DNA of 64,000 nucleotides from assembly GCA_019694395.1 (NCBI GenBank), contig JAIBCC010000010.1:105889-169888 (forward strand), given 5' to 3'. The notes under the pieces were generated by a model. That model made no database searches. It had not been told where the DNA came from and saw only the letters and a list, made by a program, of their open reading frames with translations. Positions 1 through 8,983 of this stretch are shown here, in pieces; position 1 is the stretch's first letter; the number at the start of each line of letters is the position of its first letter. Both the position numbers and the translations under genes were made by a program. The stretch is from Pyrinomonadaceae bacterium (GTDB lineage: Bacteria > Acidobacteriota > Blastocatellia > Pyrinomonadales > Pyrinomonadaceae).

Positions 1-517
1 CATGGCTTTGAGTTGTGAACCCGAATTATTGATCGCTGACGAGCCAACCACTGCGTTAGATGTCACAATTCAGGCACAAATTCTTGAATTAATTAAAGAT
101 TTACGCGAAAAACTTGGAACTTCAGTAATTTTAATTACTCACGATTTAGGCGTTGTCGCAGGAATGACCGATAAAATTATTGTGATGTATGCCGGAAAAG
201 TTTTTGAACAGGCTCCAACCAAAGAACTTTTTGCAACTCCTGCTAATCCTTATACCAAAGGGCTTTTGAAATCCGTTCCCGATCCCGCACACGAAGCCGG
301 AACTGATCTTTATCAGATTCCGGGATTGCCGCCGGATGTCGCACATTTACCTCCGGGTTGTCCATTTGCTCCGCGTTGTGAGAAAGTGCAGGGTATTTGC
401 CGGCAGGATTATCCGCCATTTGTCCAAATCAACGAAAATCATTGGTCATTGTGCCATTTTGCGAAAGAAACTTACCAGGAATCATTGCAGGAGAAAGAAG
501 CTAAAGATGGAAAATAA
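1..517 (+). CDS. Oligopeptide/dipeptide ABC transporter ATPase (OppD/DppD type), 5' truncated by window edge
   Basis: This is the C-terminal part of an ATPase that powers import of small peptides across the inner membrane. The visible 171 residues open just before a Walker B motif with D-loop (LLIADEPTTALD), followed by the switch histidine (ITHDLG) and the oligopeptide-transporter C-terminal domain with its conserved cysteines (GCPFAPRC, then C at GIC and LCHF). Walker A and the signature motif lie upstream of the window, so the ATG at base 2 is an internal methionine. The stop overlaps the start of the next ATPase gene by 11 bases, the usual D-F pairing of these importers. The substrate cannot be told from the ATPases alone. 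Confidence 0.93.
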   Translation, partial: MALSCEPELLIADEPTTALDVTIQAQILELIKDLREKLGTSVILITHDLGVVAGMTDKIIVMYAGKVFEQAPTKELFATPANPYTKGLLKSVPDPAHEAGTDLYQIPGLPPDVAHLPPGCPFAPRCEKVQGICRQDYPPFVQINENHWSLCHFAKETYQESLQEKEAKDGK

Positions 518-1535
518 CGGTGAAAATTTAATTTCAATACAAGACCTGAAAGTGCATTATCAGGTTCGTGCAAAATCTCTGATTGACCGAATTTCCGGCA
601 ATGATGAACGTAAGGTCGTCAAAGCTGTTGACGGGGTTTCATTGGAAATCAAAAAAGGGGAAACGCTTGGTTTAGTAGGTGAATCCGGCTGTGGTAAATC
701 CACTCTTGGCAAGGCAATTTTGCGTTTGACCGAGCCGACAGATGGAAAAGTAATTTACAACAATAAGGATCTGGCGAATCTTTCAAACTCGCAAATGCGG
801 GATCAACGCAAACATTTGCAGATGATCTTCCAGGATCCGTATGCAAGTTTGAATCCGAGAATGACGGTTGGGCAAATTATTGGCGAGCCGATTAAAACTT
901 TTGGTTTAAGTAGCGGAACTGTTGAGGAAAAAGTGCAGGAATTAATGGAAACGGTTGGTTTGAGCCGGCGTTTTATCAAACGTTACCCGCACGAATTTTC
1001 CGGTGGTCAGCGTCAGCGTATCGGCATTGCCCGGGCTTTGGCGGTTAATCCGGAATTTATCGTCGCGGATGAACCGATATCGGCTTTGGACGTTTCAATT
1101 CAAGCGCAAATTATGAATTTGATGGAACGTCTGCAAAATGAAAAGAACTTAACTTATCTTTTTATTTCGCACGATTTACGGGCAGTTCGCCACGTTTCTG
1201 ATCGGGTTGCGGTGATGTATCTCGGCAAAATCGTTGAGCTGGCAGACTCGAAAGAAATTTACAAAGAACCTTTGCATCCGTATTCAAAGGCTTTGATTTC
1301 GGCAGTTCCGGTGCCTGATCCTGAAATTGAAGCAACACGCGAACGAATCATTTTGAAAGGCGACGTGCCTTCGCCGATAAATCCGCCGCGTGGTTGCCGT
1401 TTTCACACCCGATGTCCGTATGTTGAGCCGAAATGTAAAATGGAAGAGCCAAAGTTGGTCGAAATAAAACCAAGGCATTTTGTCGCGTGTTCGCGGATTT
1501 CGCCCGAACAGCCTTATATCGAAAATGCAAAATAA
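507..1535 (+). CDS. Oligopeptide/dipeptide ABC transporter ATPase (OppF/DppF type)
   Basis: Second ATPase of the peptide importer, 342 residues. It shows Walker A (GESGCGKST), the Q-loop (MIFQDPYASLNP, typical of OppF), the signature FSGGQRQRIGIARAL, Walker B VADEPISALD and the H-switch SHDL. The C-terminal domain has the conserved GCRFHTRCPY segment. The frame is open further upstream to 336, but the ATG at 507 follows a purine-rich ribosome site (GGAGAAAGAAG) and starts at the family N-terminus, so the longer form is rejected. It overlaps the preceding ATPase and is followed at once by a hairpin terminator, so it is probably the last gene of its operon. Confidence 0.95.
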   Translation: MENNGENLISIQDLKVHYQVRAKSLIDRISGNDERKVVKAVDGVSLEIKKGETLGLVGESGCGKSTLGKAILRLTEPTDGKVIYNNKDLANLSNSQMRDQRKHLQMIFQDPYASLNPRMTVGQIIGEPIKTFGLSSGTVEEKVQELMETVGLSRRFIKRYPHEFSGGQRQRIGIARALAVNPEFIVADEPISALDVSIQAQIMNLMERLQNEKNLTYLFISHDLRAVRHVSDRVAVMYLGKIVELADSKEIYKEPLHPYSKALISAVPVPDPEIEATRERIILKGDVPSPINPPRGCRFHTRCPYVEPKCKMEEPKLVEIKPRHFVACSRISPEQPYIENAK

Positions 1536-1536
1536 T

Positions 1537-1559
1537 AAGGAGCGAAAAGCTCCTTTTTT
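1537..1559 (+). terminator. Rho-independent terminator of the peptide ABC operon
   Basis: A 7-bp perfect stem AAGGAGC/GCTCCTT with loop GAAAA is followed by a run of T, starting one base after the stop codon at 1535. Confidence 0.9.
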
Positions 1560-1685
1560 ATTAATTTTGACCGTGAATTTAAAATTTATCCAAACGGTTA
1601 TCCAAAGCTAAGTATATTGTCTTCTACTACTTGCTTTTTACTTCCGAATTGTGTTTATTTGTTTTTATCCGAAGGTAGTTTTAGT

Positions 1686-2525
1686 ATGAAAGTTTTATTT
1701 TTTGTCCTGATCTTTAGTTTTTTAATAGGCAGTATTTCGGCTCAATCCGATTTGAACAAAATGGTTGAAACGGAAAAAGCCTTTGCGCGAATGGCAGCAG
1801 AAAAAAATACGCGGGATGCTTTTCTCGAATTTTCAGCCGCAGACGGAGTTCTTTTTACTCCGGCTCCGACCAATGCCAAAACTTTTTGGACGGCGCGGAC
1901 AGCCAATTCATCACTTTTGGCGTGGACACCGGAATTTGCCGATATTTCATCGAACGGAATTTTAGGCTATACCACCGGACCCTGGGAATTTCGTCCAAAA
2001 GGTAAAGATGACGCACCGGCAGGTTTCGGTCATTTTATAACGATTTGGCAAAAACAATCTGACGGAAATTACAGATTCGTTCTTGATTTCGGCATTAATC
2101 ATTCCAAAATTGCCTTATCAGATATTTGGACTGCTCCAACTTATTTGGAAAAGGGATTGGTTGATAAAGGTTCGGCGGCAGATATTTCTGCCCAGTTTTT
2201 TGAAATGGCGAACAAAGAAAGTATCGAAAAAGCCTACAAAACCTTTGCCGCAGATGATATTCGGCTTTATCGCAATGAAAAAGTTCCGTTTTTAGGAAAG
2301 AAAGAGGCGCTCAAGGAAGTCAAAAAAGTAAAAGACAAAATCAATTTTGCGAAACGCTCGTTCTTTACCAGCGCAACCAATCTGGCTTATATTTCAAACA
2401 GTTACACTCTGACCGATAAAACCGGAAAAGAAACTGAGAAGGGATATTTTCTGCAAATCTGGAAGTTCAAAGACGGTCGCTGGCAAATAGTTTTAGACCT
2501 TTTTAAAGCCAATCCAAAGGAATAA
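1686..2525 (+). CDS. Secreted protein with two NTF2-like (DUF4440/SnoaL-type) domains
   Basis: The 279-residue product starts with a clear signal peptide (MKVLFFVLIFSFLIGSISA, cleavage near AQS). Two similar alpha+beta segments follow, at about residues 22-140 and 165-278. Each has the 'EKAFARMAAEKN...AFLEFSAADGVLF' or 'FFEMANKESIEKAYKTFAADDIRLY' beginning and ends with a 'G.YRFVLDFG' or 'GRWQIVLDLF' strand, typical of NTF2-like calcium/calmodulin kinase II-association or DUF4440 folds. Such proteins often bind small molecules; no catalytic function can be assigned. The frame extends upstream to 1617, but the ATG at 1686 gives the signal peptide and is preceded by GAAGG. A strong terminator follows. 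Confidence 0.8.
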   Translation: MKVLFFVLIFSFLIGSISAQSDLNKMVETEKAFARMAAEKNTRDAFLEFSAADGVLFTPAPTNAKTFWTARTANSSLLAWTPEFADISSNGILGYTTGPWEFRPKGKDDAPAGFGHFITIWQKQSDGNYRFVLDFGINHSKIALSDIWTAPTYLEKGLVDKGSAADISAQFFEMANKESIEKAYKTFAADDIRLYRNEKVPFLGKKEALKEVKKVKDKINFAKRSFFTSATNLAYISNSYTLTDKTGKETEKGYFLQIWKFKDGRWQIVLDLFKANPKE

Positions 2526-2547
2526 ATTCGAGTAAAAAGTAAAAGTG

Positions 2548-2590
2548 AAAAGCTGCGTTATTGCAATATTGTAATGGCGTGGCTTTTTTT
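2548..2590 (+). terminator. Rho-independent terminator after the NTF2-like gene
   Basis: From AAAAGC at 2548 to GCTTTT ending at 2587 the bases form one long hairpin with several G-T pairs (inner part CGTTATTGCAAT/ATTGTAATGGCG), followed by T7. The adjacent AAAAGT-type heptamers at 2533-2547 belong to the repeat family seen elsewhere in the window. Confidence 0.85.
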
Positions 2591-2817
2591 GTATAGAAAT
2601 GACGATTCGTGCAATGAAATATTTGAAAATTGATAGAGCGGATTGAAAATCCGCCCTGATTTTGCTAAAAACATTGAAACGCTATCAAAAAATATCGCTG
2701 TTTAGCAATTAGAAAAATCTAAAAATTAAAAGGTAAAAATAAAGAGTTGGGTTAAATAAATTATTGTCCCTGAGCAGTTTTTGGCGGAATTTGTTGAATA
2801 ACTCAACCGAAAAATCT

Positions 2818-3597
2818 ATGCAAAAAATCTTTTCGATCATCCTTTGTCTGGTGTTTGCCGGATGTGTTTTGGGACAAAACGCCATTGAGGACAACAGTTT
2901 TTTACTCGAAGAAGCCTACAATCAGGAAAAAGGCGTTATTCAATACATCAATACTTTTTGGCGAACACGCGACGGTAATTGGTCATACACTTTTACCAAT
3001 GAAATGCCCATCAAAACACAACGTCACCAATTCAGTTACACGATTCCTTTTTTGAAAAACGGCGCAACTAAACGGCTTGGCGATGTTTACATCAACTACC
3101 GCTATCAATTAAAAGGGATGAAAGAAGATGAAAAAGTTTCCATTTCCCCGCGTTTTTCCGTGATTTTACCGACCGGAAAATACCAAAATGAAACGGGAAC
3201 AGGCGCAACCGGATTTCAATTTAATTTTCCCGTCAGCGTCAAACATTCTAAAAAAATAGTTACACATTGGAACGCCGGAACGACCTTTACGCCGCGTGCG
3301 CGAAACATTTTGGGGCAACGTGCCAATACCAAAGGTTTTAATCTGGGGCAAAGCACAGTTTGGCTGGCAAAAACTAATTTTAATGTGTTGGTGGAAACTG
3401 TCTGGGGTTCAAATGAGGCGGTGATCGGGGCAAAGCAAAAACGGGCTGAGTATAGTTTTTTAGTAAATCCCGGAATTCGCTGGGCTTGGAATCTGAAAAG
3501 CGGAATGCAAATCGTTCCCGGAATTGCTGTGCCGATCGGTGCCGGACCGAGCAGAGGCGAGCGTGGAGTTTTTCTTTATTTGAGTTTTGAGAAATAA
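2818..3597 (+). CDS. Exported beta-rich protein, possible outer-membrane transporter (MetA-pathway/phenol-degradation-like)
   Basis: Product of 259 residues with an N-terminal signal (MQKIFSIILCLVFAGCVLGQ). The cysteine in VFAGC could be a lipobox, or cleavage may follow VLG. The rest alternates short hydrophobic strands and turns (RFSVILPTGKYQNETGTGATGFQFNFPVSV split across strands, then WNAGTTFTPRA) and ends in an aromatic residue near the C-terminus (LYLSFEK), as in outer-membrane barrels. The pattern recalls the PF13557 transporter family, but that is from memory of the pattern and is tentative. The ATG at 2818 is preferred over the open frame from 2764. The stop is 2 bases before the next start, so the two genes are probably cotranscribed. 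Confidence 0.65.
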   Translation: MQKIFSIILCLVFAGCVLGQNAIEDNSFLLEEAYNQEKGVIQYINTFWRTRDGNWSYTFTNEMPIKTQRHQFSYTIPFLKNGATKRLGDVYINYRYQLKGMKEDEKVSISPRFSVILPTGKYQNETGTGATGFQFNFPVSVKHSKKIVTHWNAGTTFTPRARNILGQRANTKGFNLGQSTVWLAKTNFNVLVETVWGSNEAVIGAKQKRAEYSFLVNPGIRWAWNLKSGMQIVPGIAVPIGAGPSRGERGVFLYLSFEK

Positions 3598-3599
3598 TT

Positions 3600-4400
3600 A
3601 TGAAAATATCTTTCGGATTTTCCGCTGCAATAATTTTTATCATTTCAATTTTGGTAACTGTAACTTTTTCCCAAAATATTGGACCGACAAAAGGTTCATT
3701 GGTGATAGTTGGCGGCGGAAATATTCCGGCGGAGATTTCTGACAAATTTATCGAATTGGCGGGCGGAAAAGATGCCAGTTTTATTTATGTGCCGACCGCA
3801 CTTGAGGATGAAAATCTCAAAACTATAAATTCCAATCTTTTCGGGCTGAAAAATGTTACGGTTCTGCACACCCGCGACCGCCAGATTGCTGATTCCGAAG
3901 AATTTGTTGCGCCGATTCGCAAAGCCACAGGCGTTTGGTTCGGCGGCGGCAGACAATGGCGTTTGGTTGATTCCTATCTCAACACGCTTTTCCAAAAAGA
4001 GATTCTTAATTTACTCAATCGCGGCGGAGTTGTCGGCGGAAGCTCAGCCGGAGCTACAATTCAAGGTTCGTATCTGGTTCGGGGCGCACGCGAAGGCAAT
4101 ACAGTTATGATGGCAAAAGGCTACGAAGAAGGCTTCGGGCTTTTAAAGGATGTGGCGATTGACCAACACATTAATACGCGAAAACGTGAAGCTGATTTAC
4201 AGGAAGTCATTAAAACTTATCCGAAATTGCTCGGAATCGGACTTTCGGAATCAACTGCCATAATTGTCCAAAAAGATTCGTTTTCCGTCATCGGTAAAGA
4301 TTACGTTGCCATCACGGACGGAAAAGATTACGACGGAAAACCTTACTATTTACTCAAACAAGGCGATTCTTTTGATTTATCCGAGCGAAAAAAGAAGTGA
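3600..4400 (+). CDS. Secreted cyanophycinase-like peptidase (S51 family)
   Basis: Product of 266 residues with a signal peptide (residues 1-24, cleavage near FSQ). The S51/cyanophycinase core is plain: GSLVIVGGGN at 32-41, FGGGRQWRL around 114-122, and the nucleophile elbow GGSSAGA at 146-152, with Ser149 the expected catalytic serine; DQHINTR follows downstream. Known cyanophycinases cleave the Asp-Arg polymer cyanophycin to beta-Asp-Arg dipeptides; relatives hydrolyse other Asp-containing peptides. A creatininase-like amidohydrolase follows 71 bases downstream, so a shared role in extracellular nitrogen recovery is possible but only inferred. The ATG is 2 bases after the previous stop. Confidence 0.88.
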   Translation: MKISFGFSAAIIFIISILVTVTFSQNIGPTKGSLVIVGGGNIPAEISDKFIELAGGKDASFIYVPTALEDENLKTINSNLFGLKNVTVLHTRDRQIADSEEFVAPIRKATGVWFGGGRQWRLVDSYLNTLFQKEILNLLNRGGVVGGSSAGATIQGSYLVRGAREGNTVMMAKGYEEGFGLLKDVAIDQHINTRKREADLQEVIKTYPKLLGIGLSESTAIIVQKDSFSVIGKDYVAITDGKDYDGKPYYLLKQGDSFDLSERKKK

Positions 4401-4471
4401 TACTTGTTTAATTCCAACGGGCGTTTTATCATTTTTTTGCACTTTCCAAAAAATAAATCAACGAGGCAAAA

Positions 4472-5311
4472 ATGATGAGACAAATCTGTGCAGTATTTTT
4501 CTTTTTACTTTCAATTCAATTTGTAAATTTCGCCCAAAATAAAACCGAACAGCCAAAAGACATCGTTTCCACCCGCGAGATGGAACGCATCAATTGGATG
4601 GAGTTTAAAGAAACCGTGCCATCCAAAGTCAATACCGTTTTGCTGCCGACCGGAACGCTTGAACCGCACGGAGTTATCAACAACGGGGCTGATATTACTG
4701 CGCCTTTTGGAATGGCGAAACATATCGCAAAGCGTGTCAATGCAATGATCGCCCCGACTTTGCCGTATGGAATTACGGGCAGTATGGAAGCCTATCCCGG
4801 CGCATTTCAAATAACCGAAGCCGCATATCGTCCGTTCGTTAAACAGATTTTAGAAGGATTAGCCAAAAACGGTTTCAAAAATATCATCATATTAAATGGT
4901 CACGGCGGCGGACAAACTGCGGTTTTGCAGGCTGTCGCGGCTGAGGTCGCACAGGAAAAGAAAGTCAGAACTCTGGTCATTAATTGGTGGACTTTTGCCT
5001 CGGACGTGACCAAAGAGGTTTTTGGTGAAGACGGCGGACACGCAGGCTGGAACGAAACGGCATTTGTGCAGGCGATCGATCCGACCTTAGTGCATCCCGA
5101 AAAATATGATCCCAAGATGGCAACTCCGTATCCTCCTGCCGGAACCTGGGCGGCTGTTCCTTTTCCTTCATCAATCGGACTTTATCAACCGAATCAAGGT
5201 TATCCGAAATTTGACCAGAAAAAAGCCGACGAGTATTTTCAAAAAGTAACGGATAAAGTTGCGGGTCTAATTGAAGACATTGTGAAAAAATGGGATTTAG
5301 CAGGCGTTTAA
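4472..5311 (+). CDS. Secreted creatininase-family amidohydrolase
   Basis: A 279-residue protein with signal peptide (to about residue 21) and the full creatininase fold signatures: LPTGTLEPHG (Glu64 and His66), NGADI (Asp74), ILNGHGGGQT with a metal-binding His, and GGHAGWNET. Family members are dinuclear metal enzymes acting on cyclic amides (creatinine) or, as MftE and ArfB, on peptides and formamides. The export signal is unusual for the family and points to periplasmic action. Starts at 4472 and 4475 are both possible; GAGGCAAAA lies just upstream. It follows the cyanophycinase-like gene on the same strand. Confidence 0.87.
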   Translation: MMRQICAVFFFLLSIQFVNFAQNKTEQPKDIVSTREMERINWMEFKETVPSKVNTVLLPTGTLEPHGVINNGADITAPFGMAKHIAKRVNAMIAPTLPYGITGSMEAYPGAFQITEAAYRPFVKQILEGLAKNGFKNIIILNGHGGGQTAVLQAVAAEVAQEKKVRTLVINWWTFASDVTKEVFGEDGGHAGWNETAFVQAIDPTLVHPEKYDPKMATPYPPAGTWAAVPFPSSIGLYQPNQGYPKFDQKKADEYFQKVTDKVAGLIEDIVKKWDLAGV

Positions 5312-5371
5312 TTTAACTCAAGGCTTAAAAAACAGGCTTACGCTTTTTAACAATTAAAAGGAGATCGTTCA

Positions 5372-5581
5372 ATGAAGATAGTAGTCTTAGTTTTAGGAAT
5401 TCTCGGCATTTTATTGGGATTATTAGTAACGATAATTTCAGTGGCATTACCTGAGTTAACCAGTAACAGAGTAAATTTTAACGAAGCCTTACCGGGAATT
5501 ATTGCGGGTGTCCTTGTTTTATTTGTCTCAGTTATTATCGCTGTTATTGGACTAATTCTGGTTCTGAAAAAGAAAAAATAA
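5372..5581 (+). CDS. Small two-helix membrane protein
   Basis: A 69-residue protein with hydrophobic helices at about 3-27 and 43-64, ending in a lysine-rich tail (LKKKK), which suggests the C-terminus is cytoplasmic. AAGGAG lies 8 bases before the ATG. No family recognised. It sits between the creatininase-like and MFS genes with short gaps, so it may belong to the same transcript. Confidence 0.7.
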   Translation: MKIVVLVLGILGILLGLLVTIISVALPELTSNRVNFNEALPGIIAGVLVLFVSVIIAVIGLILVLKKKK

Positions 5582-5608
5582 GTTCAGTAACCATAATTTA
5601 CAATTAAA

Positions 5609-6892
5609 ATGACTGAAAATAAGCAAACCAGTTTTTTCTACGGATGGATAATTTTGGCAATCGGCTTTTTGGCATTGATTGTCAGCAACGGATTATCCAT
5701 CGGCGGAATTCCTGTTTTTTATAAATGGATTCGGGAGGATTTTGTTGCGAGCGGAACGGTTAGTCCCACTCAAGCCGAAAGTTTTATCGCCTTTGGAGCA
5801 ACTTTGACGTTTTGGGTGGCGGGAATTTCGTCACCTTTTTTAGGTTGGCTCATTCAAAAATTCAGTATCCGGTTTTTAATGATTGTTGGTTGCGTATTGC
5901 TAGGCGGCGGACTTTTGCTTCATTCACAAGCAACATCACCCGCAATTGTTTATTTGGCAAGGACTTTGATGGGGATTTCTTTGGGATTTGTCGGTGTGTT
6001 GCCAAGCACAATTCTGGTTTCAAATTGGTTCGTTAGAAAACGTGGCACTGCACTGGGAATTTTGTTGACGGGAACGAGCGTTGGCGGCGTTTTAATTCCG
6101 CAAATTGCCAATCCGCTAATTGAAAGATTCGGCTGGCGAAGTGCAATGATTTTCGTTTCTCTCATAATTTGGGTGGTCTTATTTCCGGCAATTATTTTTT
6201 TAGTCAAAAATCAGCCAAGTGATATTGGACTTTTTCCTGATGGTGACAAAGAGAAAATTGAAGACGAAAGCAAAGATACAAATTCAAAAAATTACGGAAT
6301 GACTTTAGCTGAAGCCCTAAAAACGCCGATCTTTTGGATTTTGGCATTATGTTCGTGTTTAGTTTTTTATCCGATTTTTGTTACCAGCCAGCAATTCATT
6401 TTGTATCTGCAAACTCCAAAGGTCGGTTTGACTGCACAACAAGGAAGTTATGCGCTTTCGACTCTTTTTGCCGTTAGTGTCGCGGGAAAATTTCTCTTTG
6501 GTTTTTTGAGCGATAGATTTTCTCCGACTCGTGTGATGCTGATTTGCTGTTCGGTGATGTTTTCTGCCACTTTGATTTTATTGTCATTAACTGCAACTAC
6601 GGGCTTTATCTTTCTGATGTTGTTTGGTTTAGGCTATGGTGGAACTTTTGTTTTGCTGCAAAGACAGGTAGGCGATTATTTCGGAAGTCGTGATTATCCC
6701 AAAATTTTAGGTGTGATCACGATTGTTGAAACGTCAGGTGCAGCCATCGGCGGAATCATCACTGGAAAGCTGGCGGATGCGGCAAGCGGAGATTATACAA
6801 ACGCTTTTTATGCAGTAATTGTTGTGACCGGAATCGCCTGGATTTTAGTAATTTTGCTTAATTTGATGGCAAAAAAGAAAGAGCCATTATAA
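5609..6892 (+). CDS. MFS transporter, oxalate/formate antiporter (OFA)-like
   Basis: A 427-residue inner-membrane protein with 12 predicted helices in two halves separated by a charged loop near residues 205-230 (DGDKEKIEDESKDTNS). Features of the major facilitator family include the loop motif FLSDRFSPTR in the second half and a glycine-rich helix (GTALGILLTGTSVGGVLIPQ). The N-terminal start FFYGWIILAIGFLALIVSNG resembles monocarboxylate/OFA-type carriers. Substrate unknown; the upstream amidohydrolase genes would make a small carboxylate or amino acid plausible, as inference only. Confidence 0.85.
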   Translation: MTENKQTSFFYGWIILAIGFLALIVSNGLSIGGIPVFYKWIREDFVASGTVSPTQAESFIAFGATLTFWVAGISSPFLGWLIQKFSIRFLMIVGCVLLGGGLLLHSQATSPAIVYLARTLMGISLGFVGVLPSTILVSNWFVRKRGTALGILLTGTSVGGVLIPQIANPLIERFGWRSAMIFVSLIIWVVLFPAIIFLVKNQPSDIGLFPDGDKEKIEDESKDTNSKNYGMTLAEALKTPIFWILALCSCLVFYPIFVTSQQFILYLQTPKVGLTAQQGSYALSTLFAVSVAGKFLFGFLSDRFSPTRVMLICCSVMFSATLILLSLTATTGFIFLMLFGLGYGGTFVLLQRQVGDYFGSRDYPKILGVITIVETSGAAIGGIITGKLADAASGDYTNAFYAVIVVTGIAWILVILLNLMAKKKEPL

Positions 6893-6954
6893 GATTTTAG
6901 TTCATAAATTCAATTTCAGGTATTATTTCAGAAAAAATTAGGAGCGAAAGAAAA

Positions 6955-7347
6955 ATGAGTCTGAATTTTTTCAGAATCTGCTGCAAAATAACAGCAGTCG
7001 GTAACATTATTGCCGCAATTTTGGCGATGGTTTCGATGCAAAATCATTTGGAAATGAATTATGGAACGGTTGAGACCAATTCTATTTTTAGAATGTTTTT
7101 TTACGGCTTTTGGGTTTTTGTTTTGACCATGGGAATTGCGTATTGGGAACTGAGCAAAAATCTGTTTGAATTGCGGGTTATTGCTTTGATCGGTGCGATC
7201 GGAAAATTAACTTTGGTAGGTTTTTGGCTGCATCTATTTTTTACCAATCAAGCTAAACCGATGATTTGGTCAGGGATAATTTACGATGGATTCTTTGGAA
7301 CTGTTTTAGCAATTCTTTATTTGAAGACATTGAAAAAGGAAGCCTGA
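6955..7347 (+). CDS. Four-helix membrane protein, unknown function
   Basis: A 130-residue protein with about four hydrophobic helices (residues 7-27, 47-66, 78-95, 103-124) and few charged residues. TTAGGAGCGAAAG precedes the ATG. No recognised family. It is followed by a hairpin that overlaps its stop codon and faces the convergent pyruvate kinase gene. Confidence 0.7.
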   Translation: MSLNFFRICCKITAVGNIIAAILAMVSMQNHLEMNYGTVETNSIFRMFFYGFWVFVLTMGIAYWELSKNLFELRVIALIGAIGKLTLVGFWLHLFFTNQAKPMIWSGIIYDGFFGTVLAILYLKTLKKEA

Positions 7348-7370
7348 CAAGATTTGCCGGACTTCCTTTT
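7334..7370. terminator. Bidirectional hairpin between a membrane-protein gene and pyk
   Basis: AAAAGGAAG (7334-7342) pairs with CTTCCTTTT (7362-7370). It overlaps the end of the forward gene and ends 4 bases before the reverse pyk stop, so it can serve both convergent genes. Confidence 0.75.
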
Positions 7371-7374
7371 AGTT

Positions 7375-8844
7375 TTATCTTTTGGGAACGTCTTCGCCAA
7401 TTGTCCAAACCACAACCGAACTCGAAAGTCCCAAGCCTGATAATCGTCCAGCCATCATCACGATTGTTTCGTTTGGTTCAACGCAATGTTCAAGGCTCAA
7501 AAGTTTTCTTTCGCCTGATTTCAGCATTGATTCGGTTGAATCGCCGGCAACGTGATACATCGGGCGAACGCCCCAAATTAATGCTAATTGGTTTTTGACA
7601 TCGTGCGAATCTGTCAGAGCGAAAGTTTGTAAACCTGAGCGAAACGCCGATAAACGTCTTGCCATCAAACCCGACTCGGTAAAGACCGCAATTTTCTCTG
7701 TTCCGATTTCTTTGGCGGCGTAAGCAGCGGCTTTGCATAAACCTTGGGAAGTTCTGCCGCTTGGTGCTTGATCGAATTTAATTGGTTTTTTCAAATATTT
7801 AGTTGGAATTTCTTCGGCACAATCAATAATTTCTGCCATTGTCCGAACCGCTTCAACCGGATATTTTCCGCTCGCGGTTTCTGCCGAAAGCATTACTGCA
7901 TCAGTTCCGTCCCAGACGGCATTGGCAACATCCGAAGCCTCTGCACGAGTCGGAAAAGGATTTTCGATCATAGTTTGCAGCATTTGAGTGGCAGTAATGA
8001 CAAATTTATCATTGGCAACCGAATGCTGAATAATTGCCTTTTGATAAACAGGAACTTTTTCAACGCTGGTTTCTACGCCCAAATCTCCACGCGCCACCAT
8101 TACTCCGTCAGTTGCTTTAATGATTTCTTCCAGATTCTCAATCGCTTCAGCTTTTTCGATTTTGGCAACTAAAAGCGGTCTGCCTAACTTACGTTTGTTC
8201 AGACTTTTGATGATTTCTTTAACTTCTAAACAATCTTCAGCCTTACGAACAAAACTAAGCGCAATGTAGTCAACATTTTGTTCCATTGCAAATTCCAGAT
8301 CTACGCGGTCTTTTTCGGTCAGAGATGGAATCGGCAAATGCGTATTCGGTAAATTTATGCCTTTTCTTTCGGATAAAATTCCGCCGACCACAACGCGGCA
8401 ATAAACATCGTCGCCTTCGACTTTTTCAACCTGGAGCTTTAATGCTCCGTCATCCAGCAAAATCGTTTCGCCCGGATTCACCAGCTGCGGTAATTCGGTA
8501 AAGGTAGTGGAAACTTCGCGTTCATTTCCTACAATATCGCGGGAAGTGATGATAAAAGTGGCATTCGGTTTTAGCTCGACAGATTTTCCGCCTTCTAAAG
8601 TTTTGGTGCGGATTTTCGGTCCCGAAAGGTCAACTAAAACTGCCAAAGCTTTTTGACAATTATGTGCGGCAGCACGGGCATTGCTGATTGATTCGGCGTG
8701 TTCTTCGTGTGTTCCGTGGGACATATTGATCCGCACTGCGTTTAATCCTGCTTTGATAAGCTGCTCAATTACTTCCTGCTTACGTGATGCAGGTCCGATG
8801 GTGGCTAAAATTTTTGCTTTTCGCATAAAACTATATTTTGCCAC
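7375..8844 (-). CDS. pyk: Pyruvate kinase
   Basis: Converts phosphoenolpyruvate and ADP to pyruvate and ATP, the last step of glycolysis. The 489 residues cover the whole enzyme: the N-terminal barrel start KILATIGPAS and NAVRINMSHG, the conserved IEKAEAIENLEEI segment with the catalytic lysine region, the metal-binding GVMVARGDLGVE and the TATQML helix, followed by the C-terminal allosteric domain (residues about 360-485). The family N-terminus would also fit a start at the internal methionine before RKAKILATIG (8829), five codons in. The gene stands alone on the reverse strand. The 139 bases upstream hold only AAAAGT-type repeats and no clear regulatory motif. Confidence 0.97.
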   Translation of the reverse strand: MAKYSFMRKAKILATIGPASRKQEVIEQLIKAGLNAVRINMSHGTHEEHAESISNARAAAHNCQKALAVLVDLSGPKIRTKTLEGGKSVELKPNATFIITSRDIVGNEREVSTTFTELPQLVNPGETILLDDGALKLQVEKVEGDDVYCRVVVGGILSERKGINLPNTHLPIPSLTEKDRVDLEFAMEQNVDYIALSFVRKAEDCLEVKEIIKSLNKRKLGRPLLVAKIEKAEAIENLEEIIKATDGVMVARGDLGVETSVEKVPVYQKAIIQHSVANDKFVITATQMLQTMIENPFPTRAEASDVANAVWDGTDAVMLSAETASGKYPVEAVRTMAEIIDCAEEIPTKYLKKPIKFDQAPSGRTSQGLCKAAAYAAKEIGTEKIAVFTESGLMARRLSAFRSGLQTFALTDSHDVKNQLALIWGVRPMYHVAGDSTESMLKSGERKLLSLEHCVEPNETIVMMAGRLSGLGLSSSVVVWTIGEDVPKR

Positions 8845-8983
8845 ATAGTTAGCAAAGGTGGAAAAGTAAAAAGGCGGAAAAGTGAAAATTTGGAAGTAAT
8901 GGATGAAAGAAGAGTGGCAGTTGCAGCAGCACTCAGCAGATTTTTAGGTTGAGATGCCCGGGGTTTAATTTACACGGCAACCG

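Noticed and set aside
336..506. N-terminal extension of the OppF-type ATPase
   Set aside because: It would overlap the preceding ATPase by 180 bases and adds a basic segment absent from the family; ATG 507 has the ribosome site.
2676..2700. Third copy of the ECF-type promoter (GAAACGCT...TATCGCTG)
   Set aside because: The first block has several mismatches, the spacing is 2 bases shorter and the next start is over 110 bases away, so it is not counted.
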